64,000 nt of DNA from Catonia carolina (Eukaryota; Arthropoda; Insecta; Hemiptera; Achilidae). The DNA lies in assembly GCA_035578175.1 (NCBI GenBank), contig JAQMRL010000001.1:434509545-434573544 (forward strand), in the 5' to 3' direction. The notes beneath the pieces are model-generated. The model was not told the origin of the DNA, made no database searches, and saw nothing but the letters and a program-made list of their open reading frames with translations. The translations under genes were made by a program, and so were the position numbers. Positions 21,701 to 33,669 of the stretch are shown one piece after another (position 1 is the stretch's first letter; every line of letters starts with the position of its first letter).

Positions 21701-22107
21701 TCACTTTTCTCATCTTCATTATCAGGGACTTCACAATTATATACAACCTTAATTTATATATTAAGTTCTTACATATTTTCAGAATAATTACTCACAAGTA
21801 AAGTGGAAACCGAGTACATCGCAATTATAGCAATTATTTCTTCAACGCAAGACGTGAAATAATGATGTTATACGTGAAACTATTCCCCAACGAATATTAC
21901 AGCTAAAGATTAAAAAACGTAAATTAAATCAATTCATAATTAACCAAGCTAAATTCTGTTATTACTTTAACTATTCAACCAAATGGCGAATGGGTGAATA
22001 AGCTGAAACATGGTTCCATTACACCTCCCACGAGTAAAACTACTTCAAGACAAAAGCTGCAACATTCATTTTTCAGTAATTCCTCTTTTAAAAATCACAT
22101 TTTATAA

Positions 22108-23056
22108 TTAAAAATCTGGTGTGAAACACTCACACAACTTTCTCTTGCCAATGCAAATAATTAACAATAAACCTAACATTAGTAATAAAACATTAGAAAT
22201 AAACAAAACACTAACCTCAAAAACATAACCTTATTTTAATCACGAGTGAATGACGCAATTGGAAATCGTACTCGGTTTGCCTTAAAAAACGGAAAATCAC
22301 ATTTCACGCTAAACTAGGCTCTGTAGAGAAAAATTTTCTAAATAAAAGTTGTAGATCTTTTAATTTACTATAAATTTTATTATATACACTTTTGTCGTAA
22401 AATGCGTACTAAGGCCGAAATCTTAAAAAAATCGATTTTTCACACGTTTTCGTGAGAAAAAAATCAGAAAATTGCTAATTACTGCTAAACTAAGCGTTAT
22501 ACAAAAAAATGTTTGAAATAAAAGTTGTAGAATTTTAAATTCTCTACAACTTTTGTTATATAAATTTTTGCGCTAAAATGCATATTAAAGCCGTAATCTT
22601 AAAAAAACAACGTTTTTACGTGAAAACAGCCTCACCAAGAATTTCAGCAAACATGGTGCCTACCCTATCTTGTAGAGAATAAAAAATTGAATAAACCAGA
22701 CGATTTTTAAAAAAATCGTAGGACCAGTTTTTGAGAAAATCACAAAAAAGTGAAAAATTACACGAATAAACTACTACTTCCGGTTGACCGATTTTGATGA
22801 AAATGTTTGTGTCGGGTCCGGTAGTGGTATGTAACTTAAGTTTCAAGTTTCAAGTTCGTACGATGTTCCGTTCTTGAGATATTCTGTTCACACACACACA
22901 CACACGCACGCACGCACGCACAGACCAATCGCTAAAAACATGTTTTTTGGGTTCAGGGGGTCTGAAAACGTATAGATTCGGTGAAAACTCGATTTCGAAA
23001 AATCGACATGAAAACAATACTTTCCTTCCTATATATTCATATAGGCAAGAGAAAGT
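22108..23056 (-). mobile_element. Repeat family M, near-complete copy
   Basis: Inverse of the copy at 1410-2392 over its whole length: starts 'aaaaatctggtgtgaaacactcacac', passes through both internal units, a CA/CG microsatellite (about 22888-22921), and ends 'cctatatattcatataggcaagagaaagt'. The high similarity of the two copies suggests recent activity. Confidence 0.85.
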
Positions 23057-23860
23057 AAAAAATTATATTATTCGGTCTAAAAATAAATAGTTTCTTCCCT
23101 ATAAATCGATTTTTATTTTACTATAAATAAAATTATTAGGCCCTACCACCAGAGTAGAACTTTCGTGGCTTTACCACATCGTTTGCTCACCACAATACTT
23201 TAAATTACACAATAACATTTATTTTGTCAGAGATGTAAGCCTCCTCTGTATGTTATGAAAACTACAGGATTGTTTTCTTTGACCGTTTCCGGTGTTTTAA
23301 ATTATTTTATAATAAAATAACAATTTAATTGAACGGTGGACATACGTATGCTACAGTGTTCAACAAATACCCGAAGATATATTTATAAAAGTCTTTTCAA
23401 ACTCGTTTCTGATCTCGATAATATTTCCATATGTTTTTGTTTAACTTAAATTCCCTGTTTGGAACGGTACAGAAAAGGGCACGACAAAATTGTTTAACAA
23501 GAAATACAAAATGACATGATACAGATGAACAAAAACTCGATTGACAAAGTTTTACTACTCATAAAATTGAAAAATAATTTATAAAATTATTATTTAAAAA
23601 CATTTTTATGAGAGGTTTTTCCAAAAAAAAAGTATGATAAAGTGCGAACGAAAATTATTAAAAACACAACAATCTAAATATTTAGTAGGGCCTATGGTAT
23701 AATTTGTTACGTAGTAGGTAATGTATGCAAGAATACATGTTATTATATGTAAAAATGGTTTTGAAAAGCTTGTTTTGTAAAATTTGAATTTAATTTTTGT
23801 AATATAAATCCAACGTTAACTTATAATGTCACAACTTCATCGGTGTTTCAGTCGACTTAG
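23057..23860. other. No feature identified
   Basis: AT-rich sequence without terminal repeats, RNA heads or coding signatures that could be recognised. Confidence 0.4.
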
Positions 23861-23872
23861 TGGGATTCCTAG

Positions 23873-24017
23873 CATGGACGGATTTATGGGGGTGCTAGGG
23901 GGTGCGCCGCAACCCCAGATTTTTGGGATGATAATAAATTTAGTATTTAGTATCCAAATACCACATACCTTCCGGTGAGCTCGCACCCCCAGATATTAAG
24001 ACCTAAATCCGCCCATG
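23873..24017 (+). mobile_element. hAT-type MITE, 145 bases
   Basis: Imperfect terminal inverted repeats CATGGACGGATTTATG and the inverse of ...CTAAATCCGCCCATG. A perfect 8-base duplication, attcctag, lies at 23865-23872 and 24018-24025. Duplications of eight bases are characteristic of the hAT superfamily. GC-rich subterminal 'gggggtgc' blocks pair with each other. No coding capacity. Confidence 0.9.
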
Positions 24018-24251
24018 ATTCCTAGTAAATCGTAAGAATTCAGATTGCACACCAAGGAATAATGATACTGTGTCGGACTGAACTTAAGTTACAATTACAG
24101 AAACCAACGATTGATTTAAGGGGTGTATGAATCATGTGTATTGTTGTACCTGATACATAACTAAGGGAGTTTAATATTTAGCCTAAAGAATTGACTGAAA
24201 ACTCATAAAATAAAAACATATTGTTAAAAACAGATCCTTTGTTTAGGGATA

Positions 24252-25130
24252 TATGGATTTTACTTCTCTTGCCTTGCATGAGTATATAGGAAAGGAAAGT
24301 ATTGTTTTCATGCCAATTTTTCACCGGAAATACACGTTTTCAGGACCCCTGAATCCAAATAAAAAACTTGTTTTCAGCGATTGGTCTGTGTTGGAATGTG
24401 ACAAAATATATCAAGGACGGAATATTGTATAAAGTTGAAGCTACAAACTTAAGTACGAGGGAATCCGACAATAACATTTTCAACAAAATCGGCCAACCGG
24501 AAGTATTATTTTATTCGAGCAATGTTTTACTTTGTTGTGACATTTTCAAAATCGAAATAAAATTACGATTTTTTTTAAATCGGCTTACTTACTACATGTT
24601 TTATGCTCTACAAGACAGATATGCGCCATGAATGCTGAAATTCTTGTGAACGTTGTGCTCAAGTGGTGAAAAGTACTTTTTTTAAGATTACGACTTTATA
24701 TGAATTTTAGATCAAAGTATATAGTCAAAGTTGTAGAACTAAAGTAGGTACCTAAAACTTTTATTTCAAAAATCTTTTTCTACAACGCTTAGTTAAGCGA
24801 CAATTAAAGATTTTCAGTATTTTAGTCATTAAAATCAATAAAAAATACAAATTTTTTAAGGATTGGGGCCTTAGTATGCATTTCAGGGAAAAAGTTCATA
24901 TTATTAAAGTTATGGGAAATAAAATAAAATACAACTTTTATTTCAAGCATTTTTTCTACAGAGGTCTATAGAGGCGTCAATTAGTAATTTACCTTATTTT
25001 TAAATCAAACAGTTTAAAGTCTGCGGTTGATTTTCATTTAGCGTCATTCACTCATGATTAAACATAGGTTGTTTGTTTTAATATTTACATTGGCAAGAGA
25101 AAGTCGTGTGAGTGTTTCACACCATATTTT
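24252..25130 (+). mobile_element. Repeat family M, diverged copy without the microsatellite
   Basis: Runs from 'acttctcttgcc' to 'ggcaagagaaagtcgtgtgagtgtttcacacc'. The TG tract is replaced by a short 'gtgttggaatg' joint. More diverged than the copies at 1.4 and 22.1 kb. Confidence 0.8.
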
Positions 25131-25445
25131 TATGTATAAAACAGTACGAGTTATGTTTACGCTTTGAAACTAGGAATTTTTCCGTTAGTCAATGAGTTAG
25201 TGAAGAGAATATTGTAAGTAGATTCAGTGACATGTAAATGTGGGAGCATCGACAAAGGCCAACAATCCCATAGATTGACCTGAATTGAGATTAATAAGTT
25301 CGGAATCCCGGTCTTCAATACATTTATACTAAGGCTGTTATTAAGTGCGTATATAATGAATGTCTATTACACAAGATCTTTGTGATACGTGTTTACAGTT
25401 TGAACCTGACTAAGGTTAAACCCCTTTAACCCCTGACTAAGGTTT

Positions 25446-25842
25446 TGCCCCTAACAGACAGGTTGGGTGTCAAATTATTTACACTCAATCTGTTCGTTGC
25501 AGGGCTAAAATAAATAGTTCTGTTTCTTATCACATGGTCAGCCAATTAAATGACTGAATCATTTAAGAACAGAAGAGGTAGAGGTGTAAAAGACACTAAT
25601 CAGAGTTATCTCCTCTGAAAGTAATGAATTTCATTATACAGCCAGACCCGGTGATGAATGAAGTGAAGGTGTCATTTGCAGAGTGGAAAATATGTGCTTT
25701 TCAGAGGGCCCGGCATGCTGATAATCGTACTTTTCCACTCAGTGAGGAAGGCAATTGTAAACCACCTCATCCCTCATTTACTTAGTAAAACCTCTACAGG
25801 TTCAAACCAGCCTTTCAGCTGATGACCTAAACAACAACAAGG
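25446..25842 (+). mobile_element. SINE-A copy 5
   Basis: Complete, from 'gcccctaacagacagg' to 'ttcagctgatgacctaaacaacaac'. Weak flanking repeats (aaggttt on both sides) may be the target duplication. Confidence 0.88.
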
Positions 25843-26102
25843 TTTAACCTGTAAATTTAGGTTTGACATTTTGATTTTTGTGAAAATCGAGATAATATTG
25901 ACTTTTAGGTTTGTTGTAATTTCTTTAAATATATTCTTGTGCAGGTCGGTGTGATAGAAATGAATGATTGTACTTTTATAACATGTTTTTATGTAACGGT
26001 ATTAAATTCCTTCTTGTGTTTTGTTTGTTCCCTTTATCAAAATGTTTCACATTTACACCAAAAAAAATTCTAATTTGTTTAATACAATATATACGAGATA
26101 AA

Positions 26103-26555
26103 GACTACAAACATTGATTTAAAGATTAGGAAAAAGTTCTTTTATAGCATTATACGGGAGTGAAACGTGGCTGATAAGGGCTGTAAAAAAGAAGAGAATA
26201 GAAGCTTTTGAAATGTGGTGTTATAGGAAAATGTTAAAGATTAGGTGGGTGGACAAAATAAGTAATTTAGAGGTTCTTAGGCGAGTGGATAAAAAAAGAA
26301 GTATATGGAAGCATCTTACCAGAAGAAGGTATAGGCTAGTGGGGCATATCTTAAGACATCCAGGTATTGGGCTATCAATAATGGAGGGTAATATCGAGGG
26401 AGTAAATTGTAGGGGGAGGCAAAGTTTAGAATATATAAAGAAAATTACAAAAGATGTAGGGTGTTACAGGTATGTAGATATGAAACGACTTGGGCAAGAC
26501 AGAACAGCTTGGAGAACTCCATCAAACCAGTCAAGAGACTGATGACAAATAGAAA
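26103..26555 (+). mobile_element. LINE family L3, 5'-truncated copy
   Basis: 453 bases ending 'cagtcaagagactgatgacaaat', bounded by a perfect 12-base duplication, atacgagataaa (26091-26102 and 26556-26567). It contains the last part of ORF2, listed below. Shorter L3 ends occur at 12.5 and 20.1 kb, and a degenerate relative at 62.4 kb. Confidence 0.92.
26150..26542 (+). pseudogene. L3 non-LTR retrotransposon, ORF2 C-terminus
   Basis: Reads SETWLIRAVKKKRIEAFEMWCYRKMLKIRWVDK in two pieces, then NLEVLRRVDKKRSIWKHL, RYRLVGHILRHPG, and ends AWRTPSNQSRD before a stop. This is the well-known tail of many arthropod LINE ORF2 proteins ('E.WCYRR.L.I.W.D...N..VL', 'R...L.GHI.R', 'RAAWR...NQS'). The polymerase and endonuclease domains are absent because of 5' truncation. 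The frame has been open since insertion, which suggests a recent event. Confidence 0.85.
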
Positions 26556-26737
26556 ATACGAGATAAACAAAATAAAGGTAGTATAGTAGATGAGGGTTTA
26601 CAAACACTCAATCTTAACTTACAAGAGTTTCAAATACTTCGGTAATTAGCTTTTTAAGAACTCAAAACGGCTCATTTCCAAGTAGTAAAGTTATTTAACA
26701 TTTTAATTTTGACTTTCGTGCCGTATACGTATGTATG

Positions 26738-27485
26738 TAGGGAAGGAAAGTATTGTTTATTTTCATGTCAATTTTTCAAAATCGAGGTTTTACCAAAAAT
26801 AAAAGTTTTCAGGCCCTCTGAAACCAAAAACCATGTTTTTAGCAATTTCTCTTAAGTATAAAACCCGCGACACGAACATTTTCAACAAAATAGGTCAACT
26901 GCAAGTAGTAGAGTATTTGTGCAATTTTTTACTTTTTTGCAACAATTAATGCTTAAAAATGGCTCCTACAATTATTTTTTAAATCGCCTAATTTACTAAG
27001 TGTTTTATCCTGTAAGAGAGAAGGTAAGCTCCATGATGTTTAGGTCATCAGCCAAAAGATTGGTTTGAACCTGTAGAGGTTTTACTAAGTAAAACGACGA
27101 GTGAGTGGTTTACATTGCCTTCCTCACTGAGTGGAAAAGTACGCTTATCAGCATGCCGGGCCCTCTGAAAACCACATATTTTTCACTCTGCAAATAACAC
27201 CTTCACTTTATTCACAACAGGGTCTAGCTGTATAATGAAATTCATTATTTTTAGAGGAAACAGCTCTGATTAGTATCTTTTACACCTCTACCTCTTCTGT
27301 TCTTAAACGATTCAGTCATTTAATTGGCTGACCATGTGATAAGAAACAGAACTATTTATTTTAGCTCTGCAATGAACAGATTGATTGTAAATAATTTGAC
27401 ACTCCACCTATCTGTTACGAGCAAGTAAGCTCCATGACTGTTGAAATTCGTGGTAGTCTGAGATTTTATGGTAAAAAATGAGATT
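26738..27485 (+). repeat. Repeat family M, left part, split by a SINE-A
   Basis: Begins at 'atgtatgtagggaaggaaagtattg' and carries the 'aaaaccatgtttttagc' block. The segment 'taagctccatga' is duplicated at the SINE insertion, and M continues with 'ctgttgaaattcgtgg' to about 27485. Confidence 0.75.
27037..27425 (-). mobile_element. SINE-A copy 6, nested in an M repeat
   Basis: Complete inverse SINE-A, from 'tgtttaggtcatcagcc' to 'cacctatctgttacgagcaag'. A perfect 12-base duplication, taagctccatga, lies at 27025-27036 and 27426-27437. It lies inside an M copy, so SINE-A moved after that M copy was in place. Confidence 0.93.
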
Positions 27486-28620
27486 TATTGTAAATGACCA
27501 GACGAAATACCAATAACTCGAATAGTATATTCTAATTATTTATAAGTTAAAATTATTAGAGCAAAAAATCAACGGTTTAGAAAAATATTTATCAAATGAA
27601 AATTTATAAAGGAAACTGGATTTCTCGGTTTGAACGCAACTGGTGGTACTACAACTGACGGTAAACTAAAAGATTAAAATCAATTGAACCTAAGTTATTC
27701 TACAGACTACTGTATTTGCTAATTACCGTCTATGTAGCTGATGTGACCAATGAAAATTTGTTACGGTTAGTACAGCGCATTCAATTATTTCACACATACA
27801 CACATGCAATCTTGATTAACACTCTTTATTTCAAGGTTTATAAAATAAGAAACCAAATGCACGGTTGAACAAAAATTATTGATTTACTGTTACTAACAAA
27901 GCAATGGATGCTAACAATTTTTTTAAATAGGCAATCCAAAAGCAGAGTTTCTAAAGAAGTACATATGAACAGTATTCTGTTCCAGCAAGGAACAAGAAAA
28001 ATACATAGAATACAATTTTCATTTTTCATTTCTTCGTCAACAATAAAGCACTCCTCAACTGTTAGGACAATTAGACGACGGAAAAGTACAACAACCGTTA
28101 TTTTATTATAATGAAATAAAAGCAGACGAAAATTTTAAAAAAAGTATACGATTTATTATAGATACTATTTAATAATGGATAAATGTAAACGTGACAGAAG
28201 ATTAGAGAATTCAAACTAGAAAAGTAAATATGAATATGGAACATCCTTCGACAAAAACGTACTTCACAAAAAATTCCTTTCAAAAGAACTTAAAAATGAG
28301 ACATTACCAAACTTATGTACAACTGGATTTATTATATGACTCAGAAATACTAAATCTAAATTAACAGTTCGAGGGATAAACTGGAGTTAAGAAGAAAAAA
28401 TAAATTAGTCCTAGAGAAGATCATGTAAACAGATATAAACCATAACAGAAATATGAAAATAACTTTTAGGAAAATCGACAGCAGTATTTGTACGATTAAG
28501 AAAAATTTAGTTAGAATTTTTTAAAATTTAGATTAGTTTGCTTTTTGTTATTTACGTAGAATTGACAATTGAAGGCTTATAAATGAAACATTTGACAATG
28601 GAAAACCATACAAAAGATAC
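27486..28620. other. No gene seen
   Basis: AT-rich sequence. Short frames on both strands near 27838-28283 show no known motif. Confidence 0.4.
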
Positions 28621-28638
28621 AAACAAGTTTACAAAATA

Positions 28639-28765
28639 GTTAAATGACATAAAATTACTAAACAGCTAACTAAATACTATAGATATTTTCCCAAAAAAAA
28701 AGTTAAATGACATAAAATTACTAAACAGCTAACTAAATACTATAGATATTTTCCCAAAAAAAAAA
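28639..28765 (+). repeat. Recent tandem duplication, 63-base unit
   Basis: A unit starting 'gttaaatgacataaaattac' and ending in an A-run is repeated immediately at 28702 without visible differences except the length of the A-run. Confidence 0.93.
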
Positions 28766-29199
28766 GTAAGAAGTAAGTGTTCAGAGGAAAGGAAAGAACA
28801 TTGGAAGAACATAGAATGTGTTAAAAAAGGATCAACAAGAACTGACATGACCTGACTTATCTACATGTGTTAACTTGTAGTCTTTAAGAGGCTAAACTCG
28901 AGAAAAATTTTAGTAAAATTACTAGCTATAGTAAATTGTAACCAAAATTTGTATAAATATTATGTTAGTAAAATACTGTATATACGTAAAATTATAGAAC
29001 AGGAGCCTAGAACCACCATTGGGTGATTGCATATTTATTGAGGGGAGGACAATATAGCTACAGAATAACTAAGCATTCTTTAGTGTAAAATAAATAGTTG
29101 CAGGAAATTTTAAATTGAAAAATTACAGTTTTCATAATCTTAAGAATAGAGAAAATTCGCAATTTCAGATTTTTTCAATGACGTTAACTTCGCATTTCA

Positions 29200-29765
29200 A
29201 CAAACAAGGCTAAATAATGGCATTCAGTGGAAAGACCCAAATAAGATTCAAAGTAATATTATTGGACACATAACAGAGCCACTGAGCCACTATACCTTTG
29301 AACTGATGTTTCACACGAAGATGATTATGATGTAAAAAATAAACTAACCCAATTTAATCAAATATGTGGGACGATTATAGGATACTTTAGCAAAACATAA
29401 ACCCCGAAGCAAAGTTAAAGTTTTATAAGACGGTGTCAGTTCGAGCCTTCACAAATGGTAAAGAAAATGGATGATAAAGAGAAGGCAGAATAGAAACAAC
29501 CAAATAAACTGTGGAAATGTAATTCTTAAGACCCAAAATGAAGATATAAGGTTGAAATTGGAAATATTTCCACTTAAGAAATAAAATTATACCGTGCCCA
29601 ATGGGTCAATCATTTAAACAGAATGCCAGAAAGCCGCTTACCTGACTTAGCAAGAAGGTACAAACAAATAAGAAGCAAAGATATTGGAAAGCGGAAGAAA
29701 ATTTCCGGAAAAGGTGGACATCTCTAACCCATGAGGAGGAGAAGAAGACGTCAACTCCAAAAATT
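29200..29765 (+). pseudogene. Old LINE family L2 ORF2 fragment
   Basis: With several stops and shifts, the plus strand contains KVKFYKTVSVRAF, then a piece like EMKFLRPKMKI, then PMGQSFKQNARKPLT and RYWKAEEN. These parallel the better-preserved frame at 38805-39398 (MKFYKVMAAPVLLYG, EMRFLRRVKG, QWKEHVKRMPADRFPL, GRPRKRW). Strongly decayed. Confidence 0.6.
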
Positions 29766-30825
29766 AGAGTAGGCCTACATAAATCAACCCTACATTTAAA
29801 AAATATTTTTCCTCGTGTACTGAAGTTTCTCAAATTCGATTACAATGGGTAAGAAGGAAAATAATAAAGATTTTTCAAAAAAGTATTAAAACGCATAAAC
29901 CTTATAACAAAACCCAATAGTGTAACGCATTTATGATAAGTTTTGTCAATATCTTTTTCATCGTTATTAAAGGCCTCCCAAGTTGCTGATGACAGATTAA
30001 AACGTGTTCAAGTACTTCGTTATTTCAAGTTTAAAAAACTAACGATATCTCTTACATCTAATCTTGTAAAATCTAACACGCACCTTCCTTAAGAGAATGG
30101 TTTTTTCACTATTTTAGAGACATGAAATAAATTACCCTGATACTTATAATCTCTTAATTTAGTTCTTACACGCATATCCCTACATTATTACGCAGTTTGT
30201 CATCTATTGGAATTATATTGTATTAACTGTATACATCTTAATTAGTAAAAAATAATATCTTAGTCTTACATGTGATAATTACAAATTTACATATTGTTTT
30301 ATAAGTATATTAACAACTACGTATTTTTACAAAATGTATATTTTTTATATTTCCGGTTGTGTGTGAGTAATTTGAAGGAAGATATACCAACAAAAGACAT
30401 CTGGATTAAAGCGTGTCGTATTTTTTTAAATTTTATTTTGTTTTTATAATTCAGATACACCTGGATTATTGGTTTTTATTTGTTTATTTCAACAGGTTTT
30501 TATTTAAATTTTTTACAAAACTTCTATGTATTTTTCACTATAATAACAAAGAGTAATTTCGTGTAGGGTATATATGAGATGGAATATTCAATGAGTAACG
30601 AGATTGATCAATGAGCCTGATCACCCAATAGTGAAACTTCGTGTTGTGTTAATGTGTTTAATCTACTGTTCTTTCGAAATATTTAATTGTGAATATGATT
30701 AATTTTATCTTATACCATGATCGCTTTAAATCTTCAGTAAATCTTTGTTACAATTTCTCTTTAACTTCTTACGTGGATTATCAGATAGGTATATGGAGTG
30801 TATATTTCTTATTAGGTAATTTTAG
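29766..30825. other. No gene seen
   Basis: AT-rich, with no terminal repeats or motifs recognised. Confidence 0.4.
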
Positions 30826-30829
30826 TGTC

Positions 30830-31130
30830 TCCCAGTTTTTTGGTGACATCGTTTGTAGAACTTTTTGAAAAAGTCAATGATGTTTGGTATTTAAAAACTA
30901 CATGTAACGTTTCTTTACGTAGTCTATGTACCGAGGGAAGTTTGGGATGAATCTAATAATTTTTGAATGGACAGCTTGCAAGCGAGGATAAATTGCTGCT
31001 AGCTGTGCAGTCATAAATTTGACATGCATATGTCCAGATGGGCCCGAGGAGATAGTATCTGTAAATGGAGAGTTTTTATTTTAAGGAAGAATGAGAATAC
31101 TGTCCAAGAAGATTGGACCTATTTGTTATT
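30830..31130 (-). pseudogene. Degenerate Jockey-like fragment
   Basis: The minus strand reads YYLLGPIWTYACQIYDC and then IHPKLPSVHRLRKET with shifts, recalling 'LRPIWTYG.QLWG' and 'IP....VD' blocks of Jockey ORF2. Heavily decayed, so the limits are approximate. Confidence 0.5.
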
Positions 31131-31527
31131 GTTTGTCTTTTTAGTGTTACGTGTTACGACCACATTAAGCTTATGTCAATTGCAACTCCTATTCTTAACC
31201 TATTTTTATTTTGAAAATTTTCAGTTTGTTGTTTATGGACGAAGAGAAATATTAACGTGAGCATAACATTATGAGATTTGAAGCTGTAAAGAACGACATT
31301 GTCGTCGACAAACATTGCCGTTAAGATATTAGGAAGGGAAGTCATGTCAACAGTAAAAACTGTATAAATAAGAAGAGAAGCTGGGACAGAAATTTGGAGT
31401 GCTGCTCCAAAGTTGTTGATGTGATGAATAAAAAATAAGGTAAATAAACTCTCTGACTGCCAGAAATCTGTCAGTCAAAAAAGACTTTATTATTAAAAAG
31501 TACGTAAATATACATATTCTTTTGGTT

Positions 31528-31763
31528 TAATCCCTAAAATGTGTACGTTGCAATCTGTTCAATTTACAAAAATAAGGAACCCCCATGATCCAATGAGATA
31601 GAGGATGTTCTGTATGACGTGTATCACTGTCTAGTATTTAAATCGGTATAACAGTAATTACTTTTACTAGGATTTGAACCAGGACCCTTCGACGCCAAAT
31701 ATCAGCTGTTAAACAGCTGATTCACAGCAGTGACTTTATCACTAGATCAGCCCAGCCGGTTTA
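31528..31763 (-). mobile_element. SINE-T copy 4, internally deleted
   Basis: Inverse SINE-T from 'ccctaaaatgtgtacgttgc' to 'agatcagcccagccggttt'. About 80 bases of body are missing after 'gacgtgta'. Confidence 0.8.
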
Positions 31764-31790
31764 CAGTCGGACGTTAACCAAAAAAAAAAA
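31764..31790 (+). repeat. SINE-C tail fragment
   Basis: Only 'acagtcggacgttaacc' and an A-run are present, the last bases of SINE-C, placed between SINE-T and the next LINE piece. Confidence 0.6.
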
Positions 31791-32110
31791 CCCAGGCGGT
31801 ATATTTGATGAGGTTCAAAATTCATGAAGTACCGAAATGTCGATTGTGCGACAGTGAAGAGGAGGAGTCCATTGCGCATATTTTTGAAAGACGTCCCTAT
31901 TTTGGCCTCGACAGAATGGAAACATCTGAGATGATAGGCGTTGCGCAGTGAATCCCAGAGAATGTAGGGGCAGCGATGCTGCAGGATGAGAAGAGCTGGA
32001 AGTTGGTCGCTCAGTTTGCGGAGAGGTGGTCGGAAGACTGCTGTGGGAGGAGACATATGGAGATCAGCGGGATCACCCTCTCCCACAGTGAATCAATCCT
32101 GTCCCGATCT
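31791..32110 (+). pseudogene. C-terminal piece of an R1-like LINE
   Basis: The plus strand reads YLMRFKIHEVPKCRLCDSEEEESIAHIFERRPYF. The spacing C-x2-C...E-x-x-x-H matches the zinc-knuckle-like tail of R1-clade non-LTR elements ('C.CG..E...H....C'), with the last Cys lost. The GC-richer run to about 32480 may be its 3' untranslated region. Confidence 0.6.
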
Positions 32111-32480
32111 CAGAAGGTAAGTTAGGCACACTAATTTCGTGAGTTGGTGATGAAAAAGATGAATGAAAGTGAGAGAGTGATTGTTGGTCAGTGACAGCGA
32201 GAGGGGAATTAGGCTACGGTTCTCTTCCACGCCCCGCTGACAGTATGTAAATTTTTTTTAACCCGACATTTCCCTTGTTGTATTATATAAACAGTTCCGA
32301 GGGAGGTGGAAGGTTGTTTGCTGATGTCGGATCAAGTGGCCAGGCGGCGGATTTTTGGTTGGTAAGGCGGTTGCGGCCTCCTTGGGGCTGGACGAGGATT
32401 GAATCCAACACTACTTCCCCCATCGTGAGGGAGAGAACATGAATTTTTCTCGCCGCCTCGGATAAAAAAAATCCTCAGCC
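32111..32480. other. GC-richer non-coding stretch, possible LINE 3' untranslated region
   Basis: Contains 'ccaggcggcggatttttgg' and 'gcggttgcggcctccttgg', and ends 'cctcagccggtaag'. No frame is recognised. It follows directly on the R1-like end. Confidence 0.35.
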
Positions 32481-33665
32481 GGTAAGTACGTAAATGACAA
32501 AGTTACAGAGTTTACATAAAAATCCTGATACTAGCACGAACGAATGCTTAAAACTGGACGCTATATAACCTGTTAACTTAGTCGGTGTATAGTGGAGTGA
32601 CCTGGCAAAAATCCAACCTAATAAGAAGGTACATAATGTGAATCTCCGAGAGTTGAAAGATGTCGTTTTAAAAGTAATTTTTCGTAAATTTTTGAACCTA
32701 GGTAAAACAATGTTTTATAGTTATATTAACACACATTAACAATTGCTCATAAACCTAAAATTAAATAGGATATACAATTAAGAGATATTAGTTAACATGC
32801 CTATTTTTTTTTTTTTTTATAAACGGTTTCGTAATAGAAGAAAATATACCGCAATAAATAAAAAAGTAAAAAGACATTAATAAAACACAACCGATTCAAA
32901 AGAATACATAATTTATTTAATTTCATAGATTTAAATTTCATATCGTTTAGATTAAGAATATAGTACAGTATTGATAAATATTGATAAATCTTCCGATAAC
33001 CTTGTATTAGGGAATTAATTTTATCAATTGTGATCTAGCCTTCAAGATGAATGGTTTTGGTTGATTAATCCGGGTAAACCAGAAAGTAGAGATGAAGATG
33101 CATAAGGAATCGCAAGCTATACACTGAGCAATCACCGGCAATTACCGTGTTCATTGACCGCAGAACGTGAAGGCAGGTCTGTAATTTCTTGTGTCAAATT
33201 TCAGAGAGCGGAGATGATAGAGACATTACCGAGTAATGAGGCAATTCGTCCTTATATTCCTCCCATTGCCCGAATGCCCACCCACAGTACAAAACAGATA
33301 CGTTTCCAGTCGTCTGACGACCCAACAGTCCGTCTATCATCAACGAAACTTGATTACACTAATTTATTAATTACTGGACTACATATTCTTTCATTTTAAA
33401 CCAGCAAAACACGTTCTTCATTATTAACAAAAAAAAATACACGTTTCAAGTGAAACAAAACACATTAAAAGAAATACCACAGTGAAAATGTAATCATATT
33501 TTTAAAGTATAATCAAAAACTGAATCACGTGGTCACTTAAACCAATATGAAAAACAGTGATTCTAATATTTTTTTTTTATAAAACAAATAATAATAATAC
33601 ATTTTTATTTTAATTAGAAGACATTTACTCACAACATAATTAAAATATATTACGAATTTAGTTAA
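32481..33665. other. No gene seen
   Basis: Mostly AT-rich. The segment 33040-33340 has balanced composition and an 81-residue plus-strand frame without a recognised motif. Confidence 0.35.
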
Positions 33666-33669
33666 GTTT

